NCBI RefSeq assembly: GCF_900117425.1 | Contig: NZ_FPEH01000021.1 | Coordinates: 47,967-111,966, forward strand | From: Novosphingobium sp. NDB2Meth1 | GTDB taxonomy: Bacteria > Pseudomonadota > Alphaproteobacteria > Sphingomonadales > Sphingomonadaceae | Direction of reading: 5' to 3' | Length of the DNA: 64,000 nucleotides | Part shown: piece after piece, positions 17,976 to 27,361 of the stretch | Numbering within the stretch: position 1 is the first letter of the stretch | Layout of the letters: the number at the start of each line of letters is the position of its first letter | The notes under the pieces: model-generated | Database searches by the model: none | What the model saw: the letters and a program-made list of their open reading frames with translations, nothing else | What the model was told of the DNA's origin: nothing | Made by a program: the position numbers and the translations under genes

Positions 17976-18349
17976 TCCGTTTTTTGATCGACAGTGACTG
18001 TGCGGTCTATGCCATGACCGCGCGGTTCGCGCCCCTCGGCGTGCGGCTTTCGCAGCTTGAGCCGGGTGATATCGCGATATCATCGATCAGTTTTGCCGAA
18101 GTCGCCGTGGGAACGGTGGCGGGCAAGCCGCCCGAGCCTGCCGTGCTGGAGGCGTTTGTCGCCGTCATCCCGATCCTTTCCTTCGACGAATCCGCCGCAC
18201 GCGAATACGCCCGCCTGCCCTTCAAGCGCGCCCGCTTCGACCGGCTGCTTGCCGCCCATGCGCTCAGCATCGGCGCGACGGTGGTGACGAACAACGAAGC
18301 CGATTTCGCCGATGTGCCGGGGCTCAAGGTCGAGAACTGGACGGTGTGA
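17972..18349 (+). CDS. vapC: VapC-type PIN-domain toxin ribonuclease
   Basis: 125-aa PIN nuclease starting at GTG (GTGA overlap with vapB). Acidic metal ligands are visible: LIDSD (D7), E43 in SFAEV, D90 in RARFDRLLAAHAL, and the T-N-N-x-x-D box TNNEADF (D111). VapC toxins cleave tRNA or rRNA when the antitoxin is lost. All residues needed for activity appear present. Confidence 0.9.
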   Translation: MIRFLIDSDCAVYAMTARFAPLGVRLSQLEPGDIAISSISFAEVAVGTVAGKPPEPAVLEAFVAVIPILSFDESAAREYARLPFKRARFDRLLAAHALSIGATVVTNNEADFADVPGLKVENWTV

Positions 18350-18648
18350 TGGAGCATCTCTTCAACGTTTTTGTGTTCGCATTGATGCCGATGATTATCT
18401 CAGTCCCTGTCGTGCTGCTTTTGACCAAGTACGGTCGCAGGTTGGGTATTGGGCAGGCGTTGGCTGGCTTCGTGCCGACGATTTTCGTTTTCGTTGCGGC
18501 CCTGTTTGGCCATGTCTACTGGCTGCTGAGTGAGGGCGCGGCGGATCATTCTGCGTACAGCCCAGCAATGTTCCTTATCGTTGGCTTTCCTGTAATACTC
18601 ATCAATCTGGTGGCGAACATGATCGCAGCCCGTTGGGCCTCTAAATGA
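18349..18648 (+). CDS. Small membrane protein between vapC and trmD
   Basis: 99 aa (100 from a GTG at 18346) with three hydrophobic helices (about 8-27, 36-60 and 70-92). The start overlaps the vapC stop and the stop overlaps the trmD ATG. Base composition is visibly more AT-rich than the neighbours, suggesting it arrived with the toxin-antitoxin operon. No family recognised. Confidence 0.6.
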   Translation: MEHLFNVFVFALMPMIISVPVVLLLTKYGRRLGIGQALAGFVPTIFVFVAALFGHVYWLLSEGAADHSAYSPAMFLIVGFPVILINLVANMIAARWASK

Positions 18649-19385
18649 CCTTCGTCGCCACTGTCCTCACCCTCTACCCGGAAATGTTCCCCGGCCCGCT
18701 CGGCGTCAGCCTCGCCGGCCGCGCCATGGCGGAAGGCACGTGGGCGCTCGATACCGTCCAGATCCGCGATTTCGCGTACGACAAGCACCGCACTGTCGAT
18801 GATACGCCCGCAGGCGGCGGCGCGGGCATGGTGCTGCGCGTCGACGTGCTGGCCAAGGCCATTGACCATGCGCGGGAAGGGGACGCAGACCGCCCCGTCA
18901 TCGCCATGACTCCCCGCGGCAAACCCCTCACACAGGCCCGCGTGCGCGAACTTGCAAGCGGTCCAGGCGTCATCCTCTTGTGCGGCCGGTTCGAAGGTTT
19001 CGACGAGCGCATCTTCGAAGGGCGCGCCGTCGAGGAAGTCTCTGTCGGCGATATCGTGCTCTCCGGAGGCGAACCTGCCGCGCTGATGCTTCTCGATGCT
19101 TGCATTCGGCTGCTTCCCGGCGTAATGGGCGCGCCTTCAAGCGGGGCAGAAGAGTCGTTCGAGAACGGCCTCCTCGAGTACCCGCATTATACCCGCCCCC
19201 AGGAATGGGAAGGGCGCACGATCCCTGAAGTGCTGCGATCGGGGGATCATGCGAAGATCGCTCAGTGGCGGAAACGTCGGTCTGAGGATGATACTCGGTC
19301 ACGCAGGCCGGACCTTTGGGAGCGCCACACCGGCGTTCGGGTCCAGTCTGCCTCTGGCGCGCAGCGTGAAGTGCAGGACGATTGA
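18645..19385 (+). CDS. trmD: tRNA (guanine-N1)-methyltransferase TrmD
   Basis: 246-aa SPOUT enzyme making m1G37 in tRNAs that read CNN and GGG codons; essential in most bacteria. Motifs include [38 protein letters not shown] and [14 protein letters not shown]. The C-terminal domain ends in a charged tail. The ATG at 18645 overlaps the preceding stop by 4 nt, coupling it to the vapBC operon. rplS follows after 3 nt. Confidence 0.97.
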   Translation: MTFVATVLTLYPEMFPGPLGVSLAGRAMAEGTWALDTVQIRDFAYDKHRTVDDTPAGGGAGMVLRVDVLAKAIDHAREGDADRPVIAMTPRGKPLTQARVRELASGPGVILLCGRFEGFDERIFEGRAVEEVSVGDIVLSGGEPAALMLLDACIRLLPGVMGAPSSGAEESFENGLLEYPHYTRPQEWEGRTIPEVLRSGDHAKIAQWRKRRSEDDTRSRRPDLWERHTGVRVQSASGAQREVQDD

Positions 19386-19388
19386 GTC

Positions 19389-19769
19389 ATGAACATCATT
19401 CAGCAGCTCGAAGCTGAAGCCATCGCCGAATTCAAGGCGAAGAAGACCATCCCCGATTTCCGCGCGGGCGACACCGTGCGCGTCGGCGTGCGCGTCGTCG
19501 AAGGCGAGCGTACCCGCGTCCAGGCCTACGAAGGCGTGTGCATCGCGCGTTCGAACCGCGGCCTCGGCTCGAACTTCACCGTTCGCAAGATCTCGTTCGG
19601 CGAAGGCGTGGAGCGCGTGTTCCCGCTCTACTCGCCCAACATCGACAGCATTACCGTGGTCCGCCGCGGCGTGGTGCGTCGTGCCAAGCTCTATTACCTG
19701 CGTGGCCGCACCGGCAAGTCGGCGCGTATTGCCGAGCGCAAGACGATTAAAACCACCACGGAAAGCTGA
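19389..19769 (+). CDS. rplS: 50S ribosomal protein L19
   Basis: 126 aa. Canonical L19 with [52 protein letters not shown] and [18 protein letters not shown]. Last gene of the rpsP-rimM-trmD-rplS set and followed by a strong intrinsic terminator. Confidence 0.98.
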   Translation: MNIIQQLEAEAIAEFKAKKTIPDFRAGDTVRVGVRVVEGERTRVQAYEGVCIARSNRGLGSNFTVRKISFGEGVERVFPLYSPNIDSITVVRRGVVRRAKLYYLRGRTGKSARIAERKTIKTTTES

Positions 19770-19820
19770 CCGGGGAGGGCCCATAAGCCCACCGCCCGCG
19801 GGCACCGCAGCGTGCTTCGA

Positions 19821-19860
19821 GAGGCGCCCCGGCAAACCAGCCGGGGCGCCTCTTTTCGTT
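19821..19860 (+). terminator. Intrinsic terminator after rplS
   Basis: 12-bp perfect GC-rich stem (GAGGCGCCCCGG, 19821-19832, with its complement at 19841-19852), an 8-nt loop and a T-rich run TTTTCGTT. Confidence 0.93.
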
Positions 19861-19885
19861 TCTGAGGTATCAATTCTCCAACAGT

Positions 19886-19994
19886 CCGTTCGTCCCGAGC
19901 GAAGTCGAGGGACACGTTCGAGCGAAGCCGAGAACCGGCGCAAGGCCTCGGCTAGGCCCGGCCACTATCCCTCGACTTCGCTCGGGACGAACGG
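19886..19994. repeat. Interspersed palindromic repeat, variant with GGGA ends
   Basis: Perfect 27-bp inverted arms (19886-19912 and 19968-19994), sharing the CGAGCGAAGTCGAG core with the elements at 955 and 51065 but with CCC/GGG in place of TGT/ACA. The 55-nt loop contains another CGAGCGAAGCCGAG half-copy. It lies between the rplS terminator and the S9 peptidase gene. Confidence 0.85.
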
Positions 19995-20035
19995 GTGAAA
20001 CGGTAACGTTCAATACCCCGACCAAGGACACGGCC

Positions 20036-22309
20036 ATGATGCGACTGATGACCAGACTGCCAATTGGCCTGCTCGCCGCGACCGCGCTTGTCGCTGCGGC
20101 GCCCGCATCTGCCGCCGAGACGAAGGATAGTGCCGTGACTGCACCGCAAGCCGCACCCGCTCTGACCATCGAGCGCGTTTTCGCCAGCCCCAGCCTTGCG
20201 GGACCCGCGCCGCGGGCGGTCAGGCTTTCGCCCGATGGCCGCTATGTCACCGTGCTGCGCAATCGCCCGGACGACCGCGAGCGCTATGACCTGTGGGGCT
20301 TCGACCGGAAAGCAGGCGATTGGCGGATGCTGGTCGATTCGAAGAAGCTCTCCTCGGGCCGCGAACTCAGCGAGGCCGAGAAGATGCAGCGCGAGCGCAA
20401 GCGCATCGGCGATCTGAAAGGCATCGTCCGCTATGAATGGACGGTTGACAGCACCGCCGTGCTCGTGCCCATCGATGGCGATCTGATCCTCGCCGGGCTC
20501 GATGGTTCGGTGCGCAAGATCGCCGGGACCAAGGGCGGCGAGCTTGACCCCTCGCTCAGCCCCAAGGGCGGCCATGTCGCCTTCGTGCGCGATCAGCGCC
20601 TCTTCGTGGGGCCGGTCGACGGCAAGACCGATCCGCAGCCGGTGACCCCTGTCGAAACCGCCGCCACCGTCCATTGGGGCGAAGCCGAGTTCGTTGCGCA
20701 GGAGGAAATGAACCGCTTCAAGGGCTACTGGTGGTCGCCCGATGGCGCGCGCCTCGCGGTCGAGCGTTTCGACGAAGCCAAGGTCGGCACCGTCACCCGC
20801 GCCGCCATCGGCGCGGACGGCACCAAGACCTTCGAGCAGCGCTATCCCGCCGCCGGCACCCCCAACGCAGACGTCTCGCTCTGGGTCATCGGTGCGGATG
20901 GCCAGAGCCGCGTCCAGGTCGATCTCGGCGCCGAGAAGGACATCTACCTCGCCCGCGTCGATTGGGCGCCCGATGGCAAGACGCTCTATGTCCAGCGCGA
21001 GACCCGCGCGCAGGACCGGCTCGACATGCTCAAGGTCGATCCCGCCACCGGCAAGGCGGAAGTCCTCTTCACCGAGACGGCGGCCAAGGGCAGCTGGATC
21101 AACCTCTCCGATGCCTACCGCTTCCTCGCCGATGGCAGCCTGATCTGGACGTCCGAACGCGACGGGTTCGCGCACTTATATCACTACAAGGCAGGGACCT
21201 TCACTCAGCTCACCAAGGGCGAATGGGTCGTCACCGATCTGCTCGGCGTCGACCAGAAGACCGGCCGTGTCACCTTCGTCGGCACGAAGGATGATGTCCT
21301 TGCCCCGCAGGTCTATGCCTTCGATCTGAAGCACCCCGAAAAGCTCGACCGGCTCACCGATCTCGCCTTCCACAACAGCGCCGCGATGGACCGCAAGGGC
21401 CAGACCCTCGTCGTCACCCGCAGCGCCGACAATCAGCCGCCGCAGTCCTATCTTGCTGACGCCACCGGCAAGCGCCTCGCGTGGATCGAGGAAAACCGCG
21501 TTGAGGGCCTGCACCCTTATGCGCCTTATCTCGCCAGCCACCGGCCCGCGCAGTTCGGCACGATTCTCGCGGAAGACGGCACCCCGCTCCACTGGATGAT
21601 GATCACTCCGCCGCTTGAGCCCGGCAAGCGCTACCCGGTGTTTTCCTACCAGTATGGCGGCCCGAATTCGCAAGAGGTCGCCAAGGGCTGGCAGTTCCCG
21701 CTCTTGCAGGCCATCGTGGGCAAGGGCTATATCTACTTCGCCATCGACGGGCGCGGCTCCAGTAACCGCGGCGTCAAGTTTGAAAGCGCCATCAATCGTG
21801 CGATGGGCTCGGTCGAGGTGGCCGACCAGCTTGCCGGGGCGCGCTATCTGAAGTCTCTCCCGTTCGTCGATCCCAAGCGCATCAGCATCTTCGGCTGGTC
21901 CTATGGCGGCTACATGACGCTCAAGATGCTCGAACAGCACCCGGGCGAATGGGCCGCCGGCGTGGCCGTCGCCCCCGTCACGCGCTGGGAGCTTTACGAC
22001 ACGCATTATACCGAGCGCTATCTCGGCGACCCGAACAAGGAGCCCAGGGTCTACGAAACCTCGGGCGCCTTGAAGGATGCCGCGAAGATCACCGATCCGC
22101 TCCTCCTCATCCACGGCATGGCCGACGACAACGTCGTGTTCGACAACTCGACCGCGCTCATCGCCAAGCTGCAAGGCGAGGCCGTTCCCTTCGAAATGAT
22201 GCTCTACCCCGGCTTCACGCACCGCATCGGCGGGCCGAAAGTCAGCAAGCATCTCTACGAAACCGTATTCCGCTTCCTCGACCGCAACGGCGTGGGTAGC
22301 GGCCAATAA
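20036..22309 (+). CDS. S9 prolyl oligopeptidase family peptidase, DPP IV-like
   Basis: 757 aa with a signal peptide ending near ASA-AE. N-terminal beta-propeller (DPPIV_N, about 60-520) and alpha/beta-hydrolase domain with GWSYGGYM (nucleophile S622), acid in HGMADDNVVFDN and histidine in GFTHRIGG. Periplasmic dipeptidyl-peptidases of this type release Xaa-Pro dipeptides. ATGs at 20036, 20039 and 20048 are all possible starts. Nearby genes are unrelated metabolically, apart from another exported peptidase (M2) at 25.2 kb. Confidence 0.93.
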   Translation: MMRLMTRLPIGLLAATALVAAAPASAAETKDSAVTAPQAAPALTIERVFASPSLAGPAPRAVRLSPDGRYVTVLRNRPDDRERYDLWGFDRKAGDWRMLVDSKKLSSGRELSEAEKMQRERKRIGDLKGIVRYEWTVDSTAVLVPIDGDLILAGLDGSVRKIAGTKGGELDPSLSPKGGHVAFVRDQRLFVGPVDGKTDPQPVTPVETAATVHWGEAEFVAQEEMNRFKGYWWSPDGARLAVERFDEAKVGTVTRAAIGADGTKTFEQRYPAAGTPNADVSLWVIGADGQSRVQVDLGAEKDIYLARVDWAPDGKTLYVQRETRAQDRLDMLKVDPATGKAEVLFTETAAKGSWINLSDAYRFLADGSLIWTSERDGFAHLYHYKAGTFTQLTKGEWVVTDLLGVDQKTGRVTFVGTKDDVLAPQVYAFDLKHPEKLDRLTDLAFHNSAAMDRKGQTLVVTRSADNQPPQSYLADATGKRLAWIEENRVEGLHPYAPYLASHRPAQFGTILAEDGTPLHWMMITPPLEPGKRYPVFSYQYGGPNSQEVAKGWQFPLLQAIVGKGYIYFAIDGRGSSNRGVKFESAINRAMGSVEVADQLAGARYLKSLPFVDPKRISIFGWSYGGYMTLKMLEQHPGEWAAGVAVAPVTRWELYDTHYTERYLGDPNKEPRVYETSGALKDAAKITDPLLLIHGMADDNVVFDNSTALIAKLQGEAVPFEMMLYPGFTHRIGGPKVSKHLYETVFRFLDRNGVGSGQ

Positions 22310-22347
22310 CCATCTGGGGCCGCAGAGGCCGCCATAAGGAGAGTACA

Positions 22348-23373
22348 ATGGGTTACCGGGTAGTGGTCGCAGGCGCGACCGGCAATGTCGGGCGCGAGAT
22401 GCTCAATATCCTCGCCGAGCGCGAGTTCCCGATCGACGAGATCGCGGCGCTGGCCTCCTCGCGCTCGCAGGGCACCGAGATCGAGTTCGGCGAGACTGGC
22501 CGCATGATCAAGGTCCAGAACATCGAGAACTTCGACTTCACCGGCTGGGACATCGCGCTCTTTGCCATCGGCAGCACCGCAACCCAGGTCCACGCCCCGC
22601 GCGCGGCGGCGGCCGGCTGCACGGTGATCGACAATTCCTCGCTCTACCGCATGGACCCCGATGTGCCGCTGATCGTGCCCGAGGTGAACCCCGACGCCAT
22701 CGACGGCTACAAGGCCAAGAACATCATCGCCAATCCCAACTGCTCGACCGCGCAGATGGTCGTCGCGCTCAAGCCCCTGCACGACAAGGCGACGATCAAG
22801 CGCGTCGTCGTCGCGACCTACCAGTCGGTCTCGGGCGCGGGCAAGGAAGGCATGGACGAACTGTTCGAGCAGAGCCGCGCGATCTTCGTCGGCGATCCCA
22901 TCGAGCCCAAGAAGTTCACCAAGCAGATCGCCTTCAACGTGATCCCGCACATCGACAGCTTCCTCGATGATGGCTCGACCAAGGAAGAGTGGAAGATGGT
23001 CGCCGAGACCAAGAAGATCCTCGATCCCAAGATCAAGCTGACCGCCACCTGCGTGCGCGTGCCGGTGTTCGTCGGTCACTCCGAGGCGATCAACATCGAG
23101 TTCGAGGACGAGATTTCCGCCAATGAAGCACAGGACATCCTGCGCGAGGCACCCGGCGTCATGCTGATCGACAAGCGCGAGAACGCCGGATACGTCACGC
23201 CCATCGAATGCGTCGGCGATTTCGCCACTTTCGTCAGCCGCGTTCGCGAAGACCCGACAGTCGACAGCGGCCTCTCGCTGTGGTGCGTCTCGGACAACCT
23301 GCGCAAGGGCGCCGCGCTTAACGCAGTGCAGATCGCCGAACTCCTCGGCCGCCGCCACCTCAAGAAGGGCTGA
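22348..23373 (+). CDS. asd: Aspartate-semialdehyde dehydrogenase
   Basis: 341 aa. NADPH-dependent enzyme converting aspartyl phosphate to the semialdehyde on the lysine/threonine/methionine route. N-terminal VVVAGATGNVGREML nucleotide-binding loop; catalytic C132 in NPNCSTAQMV; substrate-binding region TYQSVSGAGKEGMDEL and a C-terminal VRVPVFVGHSE. AAGGAG precedes the ATG. Confidence 0.97.
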   Translation: MGYRVVVAGATGNVGREMLNILAEREFPIDEIAALASSRSQGTEIEFGETGRMIKVQNIENFDFTGWDIALFAIGSTATQVHAPRAAAAGCTVIDNSSLYRMDPDVPLIVPEVNPDAIDGYKAKNIIANPNCSTAQMVVALKPLHDKATIKRVVVATYQSVSGAGKEGMDELFEQSRAIFVGDPIEPKKFTKQIAFNVIPHIDSFLDDGSTKEEWKMVAETKKILDPKIKLTATCVRVPVFVGHSEAINIEFEDEISANEAQDILREAPGVMLIDKRENAGYVTPIECVGDFATFVSRVREDPTVDSGLSLWCVSDNLRKGAALNAVQIAELLGRRHLKKG

Positions 23374-23387
23374 CCCTTCCTCTTGAG

Positions 23388-23433
23388 CCCCTCCCCCCGC
23401 TCATCCTGAGCTTGTCGAAGGATCGGGGAGGGG
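23388..23433. repeat. Palindromic repeat downstream of asd
   Basis: CCCCTCCCC (23388-23396) and GGGGAGGGG (23425-23433) form the outer stem around ATCCTGAGCTTGTCGAAGGAT, itself an imperfect palindrome. This is a common intergenic repeat type in sphingomonads and may also act as a transcription stop after asd. Confidence 0.7.
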
Positions 23434-23575
23434 TTGGGGAGGGGTGCGCACCCACTCGGCGCAAAGCATTTCCAACCTCTGCGATAGAGATTCTTGCATT
23501 GCCGCCGTACCCTTGCGGCCCTAAACCCCGAACGCACGAAAGGGACCCGACCACGGGACCTGCCGGGGGATTGCC

Positions 23576-24358
23576 ATGCTGGCCCATTTCGATCTGCTGC
23601 ACGGCGTTGCCGGCCTGCTCGTGGGCTTTCTGGTCGGTCTGACCGGTGTCGGCGGCGGTTCGCTGATGACGCCGATCCTCGTGCTGCTGTTCGGCGTCGC
23701 GCCCGGCACGGCGGTGGGCACCGACCTCCTCTTCGCCTCCGTCACCAAGATCGCCGGCTCGACCGTCCACGGCAAGCGCGAGACGGTTGACTGGCACATC
23801 ATGCGCCGCCTTGCGATGGGCAGTGTTCCCGCTGCGGTTGTGACGTTGATCCTGATCTCCGATTTCGGCAAGATGAGCAAAGCATCCAGTCACATCGTCT
23901 TGCTTTGCCTCGGCGCCATGCTGATTGTCACCTCGGTCGCCACGCTGTTCCAGAAACAGCTCGCCGTGATGGCCAAGCAGCACGAGCGGCTGGACGACCG
24001 GCAGGCATTGATCCCCACCATCCTGCTCGGCGCGCTGCTCGGCGTTGCGGTCACGATCACTTCGGTCGGCGCGGGCGCCATCGGCGTCACCGTTCTTCTC
24101 ATGCTCTACCCGGCGCTGCGCGTCGCCAAGATCGTCGGCACCGATATTGCCCATGCCGTGCCGCTCACGCTGGTTGCGGGCTTCGGTCACTGGATCATCG
24201 GCGATGTCGACATGGCCCTGCTCGCCAGCCTGCTTGTCGGCTCGCTGCCAGGTGCGGTAATAGGCAGCATGCTCTCGTCCCGCTCGCCCGATCACGTGCT
24301 GCGCCCTGCGCTGGCCGCCGTCCTCATGGTCTCCGGCATCCGGCTGCTCAGCCAGTGA
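23576..24358 (+). CDS. TauE/SafE-family sulfite exporter-like membrane protein
   Basis: 260-aa protein with about eight helices. The family signature appears near the N-terminus (GLTGVGGGSLMTPIL) and again in the second half (ITSVGAGAIGVTVLL), the usual internal duplication. Members export sulfite or organosulfur anions; the substrate cannot be read from the sequence. The GTG of the next gene overlaps its stop (GTGA). Confidence 0.88.
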   Translation: MLAHFDLLHGVAGLLVGFLVGLTGVGGGSLMTPILVLLFGVAPGTAVGTDLLFASVTKIAGSTVHGKRETVDWHIMRRLAMGSVPAAVVTLILISDFGKMSKASSHIVLLCLGAMLIVTSVATLFQKQLAVMAKQHERLDDRQALIPTILLGALLGVAVTITSVGAGAIGVTVLLMLYPALRVAKIVGTDIAHAVPLTLVAGFGHWIIGDVDMALLASLLVGSLPGAVIGSMLSSRSPDHVLRPALAAVLMVSGIRLLSQ

Positions 24359-25098
24359 GCGAGACCTACCCCGGTTTCGACGGTGCCCCCCTCGCGCTCC
24401 ACCGCATGGGAGAAGGCCGTCCGGTCATCCTGCTCCACGGCCTGTTCTCGTCCGCGCACGTCAACTGGATCAAGTTCGGCACCGCCGCGCAGCTCGCCGC
24501 CGCTGGCCTCGAATGCCTTATGCCGGACCTGCGCGCGCATGGTGAGAGCGCCGCGCCGCACGATCCCGCCGCCTATCCGCCCGACGTGCTCGTCCGCGAT
24601 CTCGAAGCGATGGTCCGCCACTACGGCCTCACCGACTACGACCTCGTCGGCTTCTCGCTCGGCGCCCGCACCGCCGCCCGCGCGGTGATTGGGGGTCTTA
24701 AGCCCCGCCGCCTCGTGCTCTCCGGCATGGGCCTCGAAGGCCTCGCCGGCTGGCTGCGGCGGCAGGCTTTCTTCAGCGAAGTGCTCGACAAGTTCGGCAC
24801 GATCCGTCCGGGCGAACGCGGCTATCCGGCCCAGCAGTTCCTCAAGACGATGGGCACCGATCCCGATGCCGCGCGCCTGCTGCTCGGCACGATGGACGAT
24901 ACCGATCCCGCCACGCTCGCCGCGATCACCATGCCCACGCTCGTCCTCTGCGGCGATCAGGACAACGACAACGGCAGCGCCGATCGCCTTGCCGAAGTGC
25001 TCCCCAACGCCCGCCGCTCCACGATCCCCGGCACCCACATGAGCTGCGTGACCGAACCCGCGATGGGCGCCGAACTGGTTTCATTTCTGACCGCTTGA
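24355..25098 (+). CDS. Alpha/beta-fold hydrolase
   Basis: 247 aa. Oxyanion-hole motif LLHGLFSS, nucleophile elbow GFSLGA (GxSxG), acid within CGDQDNDNGSA and histidine in PGTHMSCV. Starts at GTG overlapping the TauE-like stop; the longer frame from 23905 is an alternative frame of that gene. Substrate unknown. Confidence 0.88.
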   Translation: MSETYPGFDGAPLALHRMGEGRPVILLHGLFSSAHVNWIKFGTAAQLAAAGLECLMPDLRAHGESAAPHDPAAYPPDVLVRDLEAMVRHYGLTDYDLVGFSLGARTAARAVIGGLKPRRLVLSGMGLEGLAGWLRRQAFFSEVLDKFGTIRPGERGYPAQQFLKTMGTDPDAARLLLGTMDDTDPATLAAITMPTLVLCGDQDNDNGSADRLAEVLPNARRSTIPGTHMSCVTEPAMGAELVSFLTA

Positions 25099-25179
25099 CT
25101 CCGTTACGGACCTGGCCGACGGACGCGGCAAGGACAGCCGCGGATGCTGTCCAGATCCACTGACCGGAGAGCCAGCCCC

Positions 25180-26991
25180 ATGAAAACACTTGTATCTCTC
25201 GCCGCGCTCGCGGCTGCCAGCGTGGCCATGCCCGCGTTCGCCCAGCAGGCCCCCGATGCTGCGTCCGCGCAGGCGTGGATCAAGGCCGCCGACCAGGCCT
25301 ACTTCGATGAGACCGTCCGTGCCGGCCGCACCCAGTGGGTCTACGAGACCAATATCACCGACGATACCGAAGCCCTCGTCGCCGCCTCCAACGCCGAGCA
25401 GAACACCTTCATGGTGAAGACCGCCGCCGAAGCCGCGCGCATGGCCAAGGTCCCCGGCCTCACCGCCGAAGACCAGCGCAAGCTCGTCATGATGCGCACC
25501 CAGATCACCAGCCCGGTGCCGACCACCCCCGGCGCGGCGGAAGACTTCGGCACCCGCCAGGCCCGTATCCAGGGCCTCTACGGGAAGGGCCACGGCACGC
25601 TGAACGGCTTGGCCGTAAACGGCAGCGATATCGAGGAGGCGATGGGCACCAATCGCAACCCCGATCAGCTCAAGGAAATGTGGCTCTCGTGGCACGACAG
25701 CGTCGGCAAGCCGATGAAGGACGACTATGCGAAGATGGTCGAGCTTTCGAACGAAGGCGCGCGCGAACTCGGCTTTGCCGATACCGGCGCGCTGTGGCGC
25801 TCGAACTACGATATGGACCCGGCCGCCTTTGCCGCACTTACCGAGAAGATCTGGAACGAAGTCCGCCCGCTCTACGTCCAGCTCCACTGCTACACCCGCA
25901 CCAAGCTGAACGAGAAGTACGGCGACGCCGTCCAGAAGAAGACCGGCCCGATCCGCGCCGATCTCCTCGGCAACATGTGGGCGCAGGAATGGGGCAATAT
26001 CTACGACGTGGTCGCCCCCAAGGGCTCGGGCGATCTCGGCTACGATGTCGGCGAACTGCTCGTCGCCAAGGGCTATGATCCGGTCAAGATGGTCAAGGCG
26101 GGCGAGGGTTTCTACTCCTCGCTCGGCTTCGCACCGCTGCCCGAGACGTTCTGGCAACGCTCGCAGATCACCAAGCCGCGCGACCGCGAGGTCGTCTGCC
26201 ATGCCTCGGCGTGGGATATCGACAACAAGGACGACCTGCGCATCAAGATGTGCACCAAGGTCAACGGCGATGATTTCGTGACGATCCATCACGAACTCGG
26301 CCACAACTACTACCAGCGCGCCTACAACCAGCAGCCCTCGCGCTACTACATGGAAGGCGCCAACGATGGCTTCCATGAGGCCATCGGCGATACCATGGCG
26401 CTCTCGATCACGCCCGAATACCTCGTCCAGATCGGCCTGATGGGGCGCGACAAGGTCCCCGCGGCGGACAAGGATACCGGCCTCCTGCTGCGTCAGGCGA
26501 TGGACAAGGTCGCGTTCCTGCCCTTCGGCCTTCTCATCGACCGCTGGCGCTGGGGCGTGTTCGACGGCTCGATCAAGCCGGACAATTACGAAGCCGCTTG
26601 GAACCAGATGCGCCTCAAGTATCAGGGCCTCGTGCCCCCGGCGGAACGCCCGGCCGATGCCTTCGATCCCGGCGCCAAGTTCCACATCCCCGCGGTCGTG
26701 CCCTACACGCGCTACTTCCTCGCCCGCGTGCTGCAGTTCCAGTTCTACGAAGCGGCGTGCAAGGAAGCCGGCTGGCAGGGCCCGCTTCACCGCTGCAGCT
26801 TCTATGGCAACAAGGCCGTCGGCGCGAAGCTCAACGCGATGCTCTCGATGGGCGCCAGCAAGCCGTGGCCTGATGCATTGGAAGCCTTCACCGGCAGCCG
26901 CGAAATGAGCGGCAAGGCGATGATCCGCTACTTCGCCCCGCTGCAGAAGTGGCTCGAGGCCCAGAACAAGGGCCAGACCTGCGGCTGGTGA
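25180..26991 (+). CDS. M2-family peptidyl-dipeptidase (ACE-like)
   Basis: 603 aa with signal peptide [20 protein letters not shown] (cleavage about AFA-QQ). Zinc metallopeptidase of the angiotensin-converting-enzyme family: H371-E-L-G-H375 and third ligand E400 in GFHEAIGD. It removes C-terminal dipeptides from peptides, presumably in the periplasm. The ATG at 25180 has GGAGA 10 nt upstream; an in-frame ATG at 25144 would put non-signal sequence first. Bacterial M2 enzymes are scattered, with Xanthomonas and sphingomonads among the carriers. Confidence 0.94.
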   Translation: MKTLVSLAALAAASVAMPAFAQQAPDAASAQAWIKAADQAYFDETVRAGRTQWVYETNITDDTEALVAASNAEQNTFMVKTAAEAARMAKVPGLTAEDQRKLVMMRTQITSPVPTTPGAAEDFGTRQARIQGLYGKGHGTLNGLAVNGSDIEEAMGTNRNPDQLKEMWLSWHDSVGKPMKDDYAKMVELSNEGARELGFADTGALWRSNYDMDPAAFAALTEKIWNEVRPLYVQLHCYTRTKLNEKYGDAVQKKTGPIRADLLGNMWAQEWGNIYDVVAPKGSGDLGYDVGELLVAKGYDPVKMVKAGEGFYSSLGFAPLPETFWQRSQITKPRDREVVCHASAWDIDNKDDLRIKMCTKVNGDDFVTIHHELGHNYYQRAYNQQPSRYYMEGANDGFHEAIGDTMALSITPEYLVQIGLMGRDKVPAADKDTGLLLRQAMDKVAFLPFGLLIDRWRWGVFDGSIKPDNYEAAWNQMRLKYQGLVPPAERPADAFDPGAKFHIPAVVPYTRYFLARVLQFQFYEAACKEAGWQGPLHRCSFYGNKAVGAKLNAMLSMGASKPWPDALEAFTGSREMSGKAMIRYFAPLQKWLEAQNKGQTCGW

Positions 26992-27361
26992 TCACTAGAT
27001 CCTCCCCATTTTTGCCGCAGGCACAAATGGGCCGGACTTCATGACGTCCTCCCCATTTTTCCCGAAGGGACAAATGGGGAGGTGGCCTGCCGCAGGCAGG
27101 TCGGAGGGGTAAAAACCATTTTCCTACAGGCCGCGGTTTGAGCCATGCTGGCCATTGCTCTTTGAACCGTGGTTCCTTCCCAAGTGCCGCGCCGCCGATC
27201 ATCCGCACCGGGTTCCCGGTGAACAGGACCGGTGTGCCGTGCGGCCCGTTTCCAACCCGCTGCGCGCGGGCACTCGCCAGTGCTCGGAGAAAATGCTTTG
27301 AAATCAGTCGCGGCGAGGGTTGACAGTTTTCTCTCTGGACTGTGTCAACTGCGTCAACCTC
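26992..27361. repeat. Gene-free interval with two CCTCCCCATTT palindromes
   Basis: No convincing gene in 370 nt between two convergent genes. 27002-27034 and 27049-27083 are two copies of a palindrome with arms CCTCCCCATTT/AAATGGGGAGG (the second perfect, the first decayed on its right side). A further hairpin is at 27084-27105. Near 27319-27360, GGTTGACAGT and ACTGTGTCAAC form an inverted pair followed by GCGTCAACC, unexplained. Confidence 0.7.

Noticed and set aside
25081..26790. 569-residue open frame on the minus strand
   Set aside because: Antisense to the M2 peptidase gene, which has an intact HExxH site.
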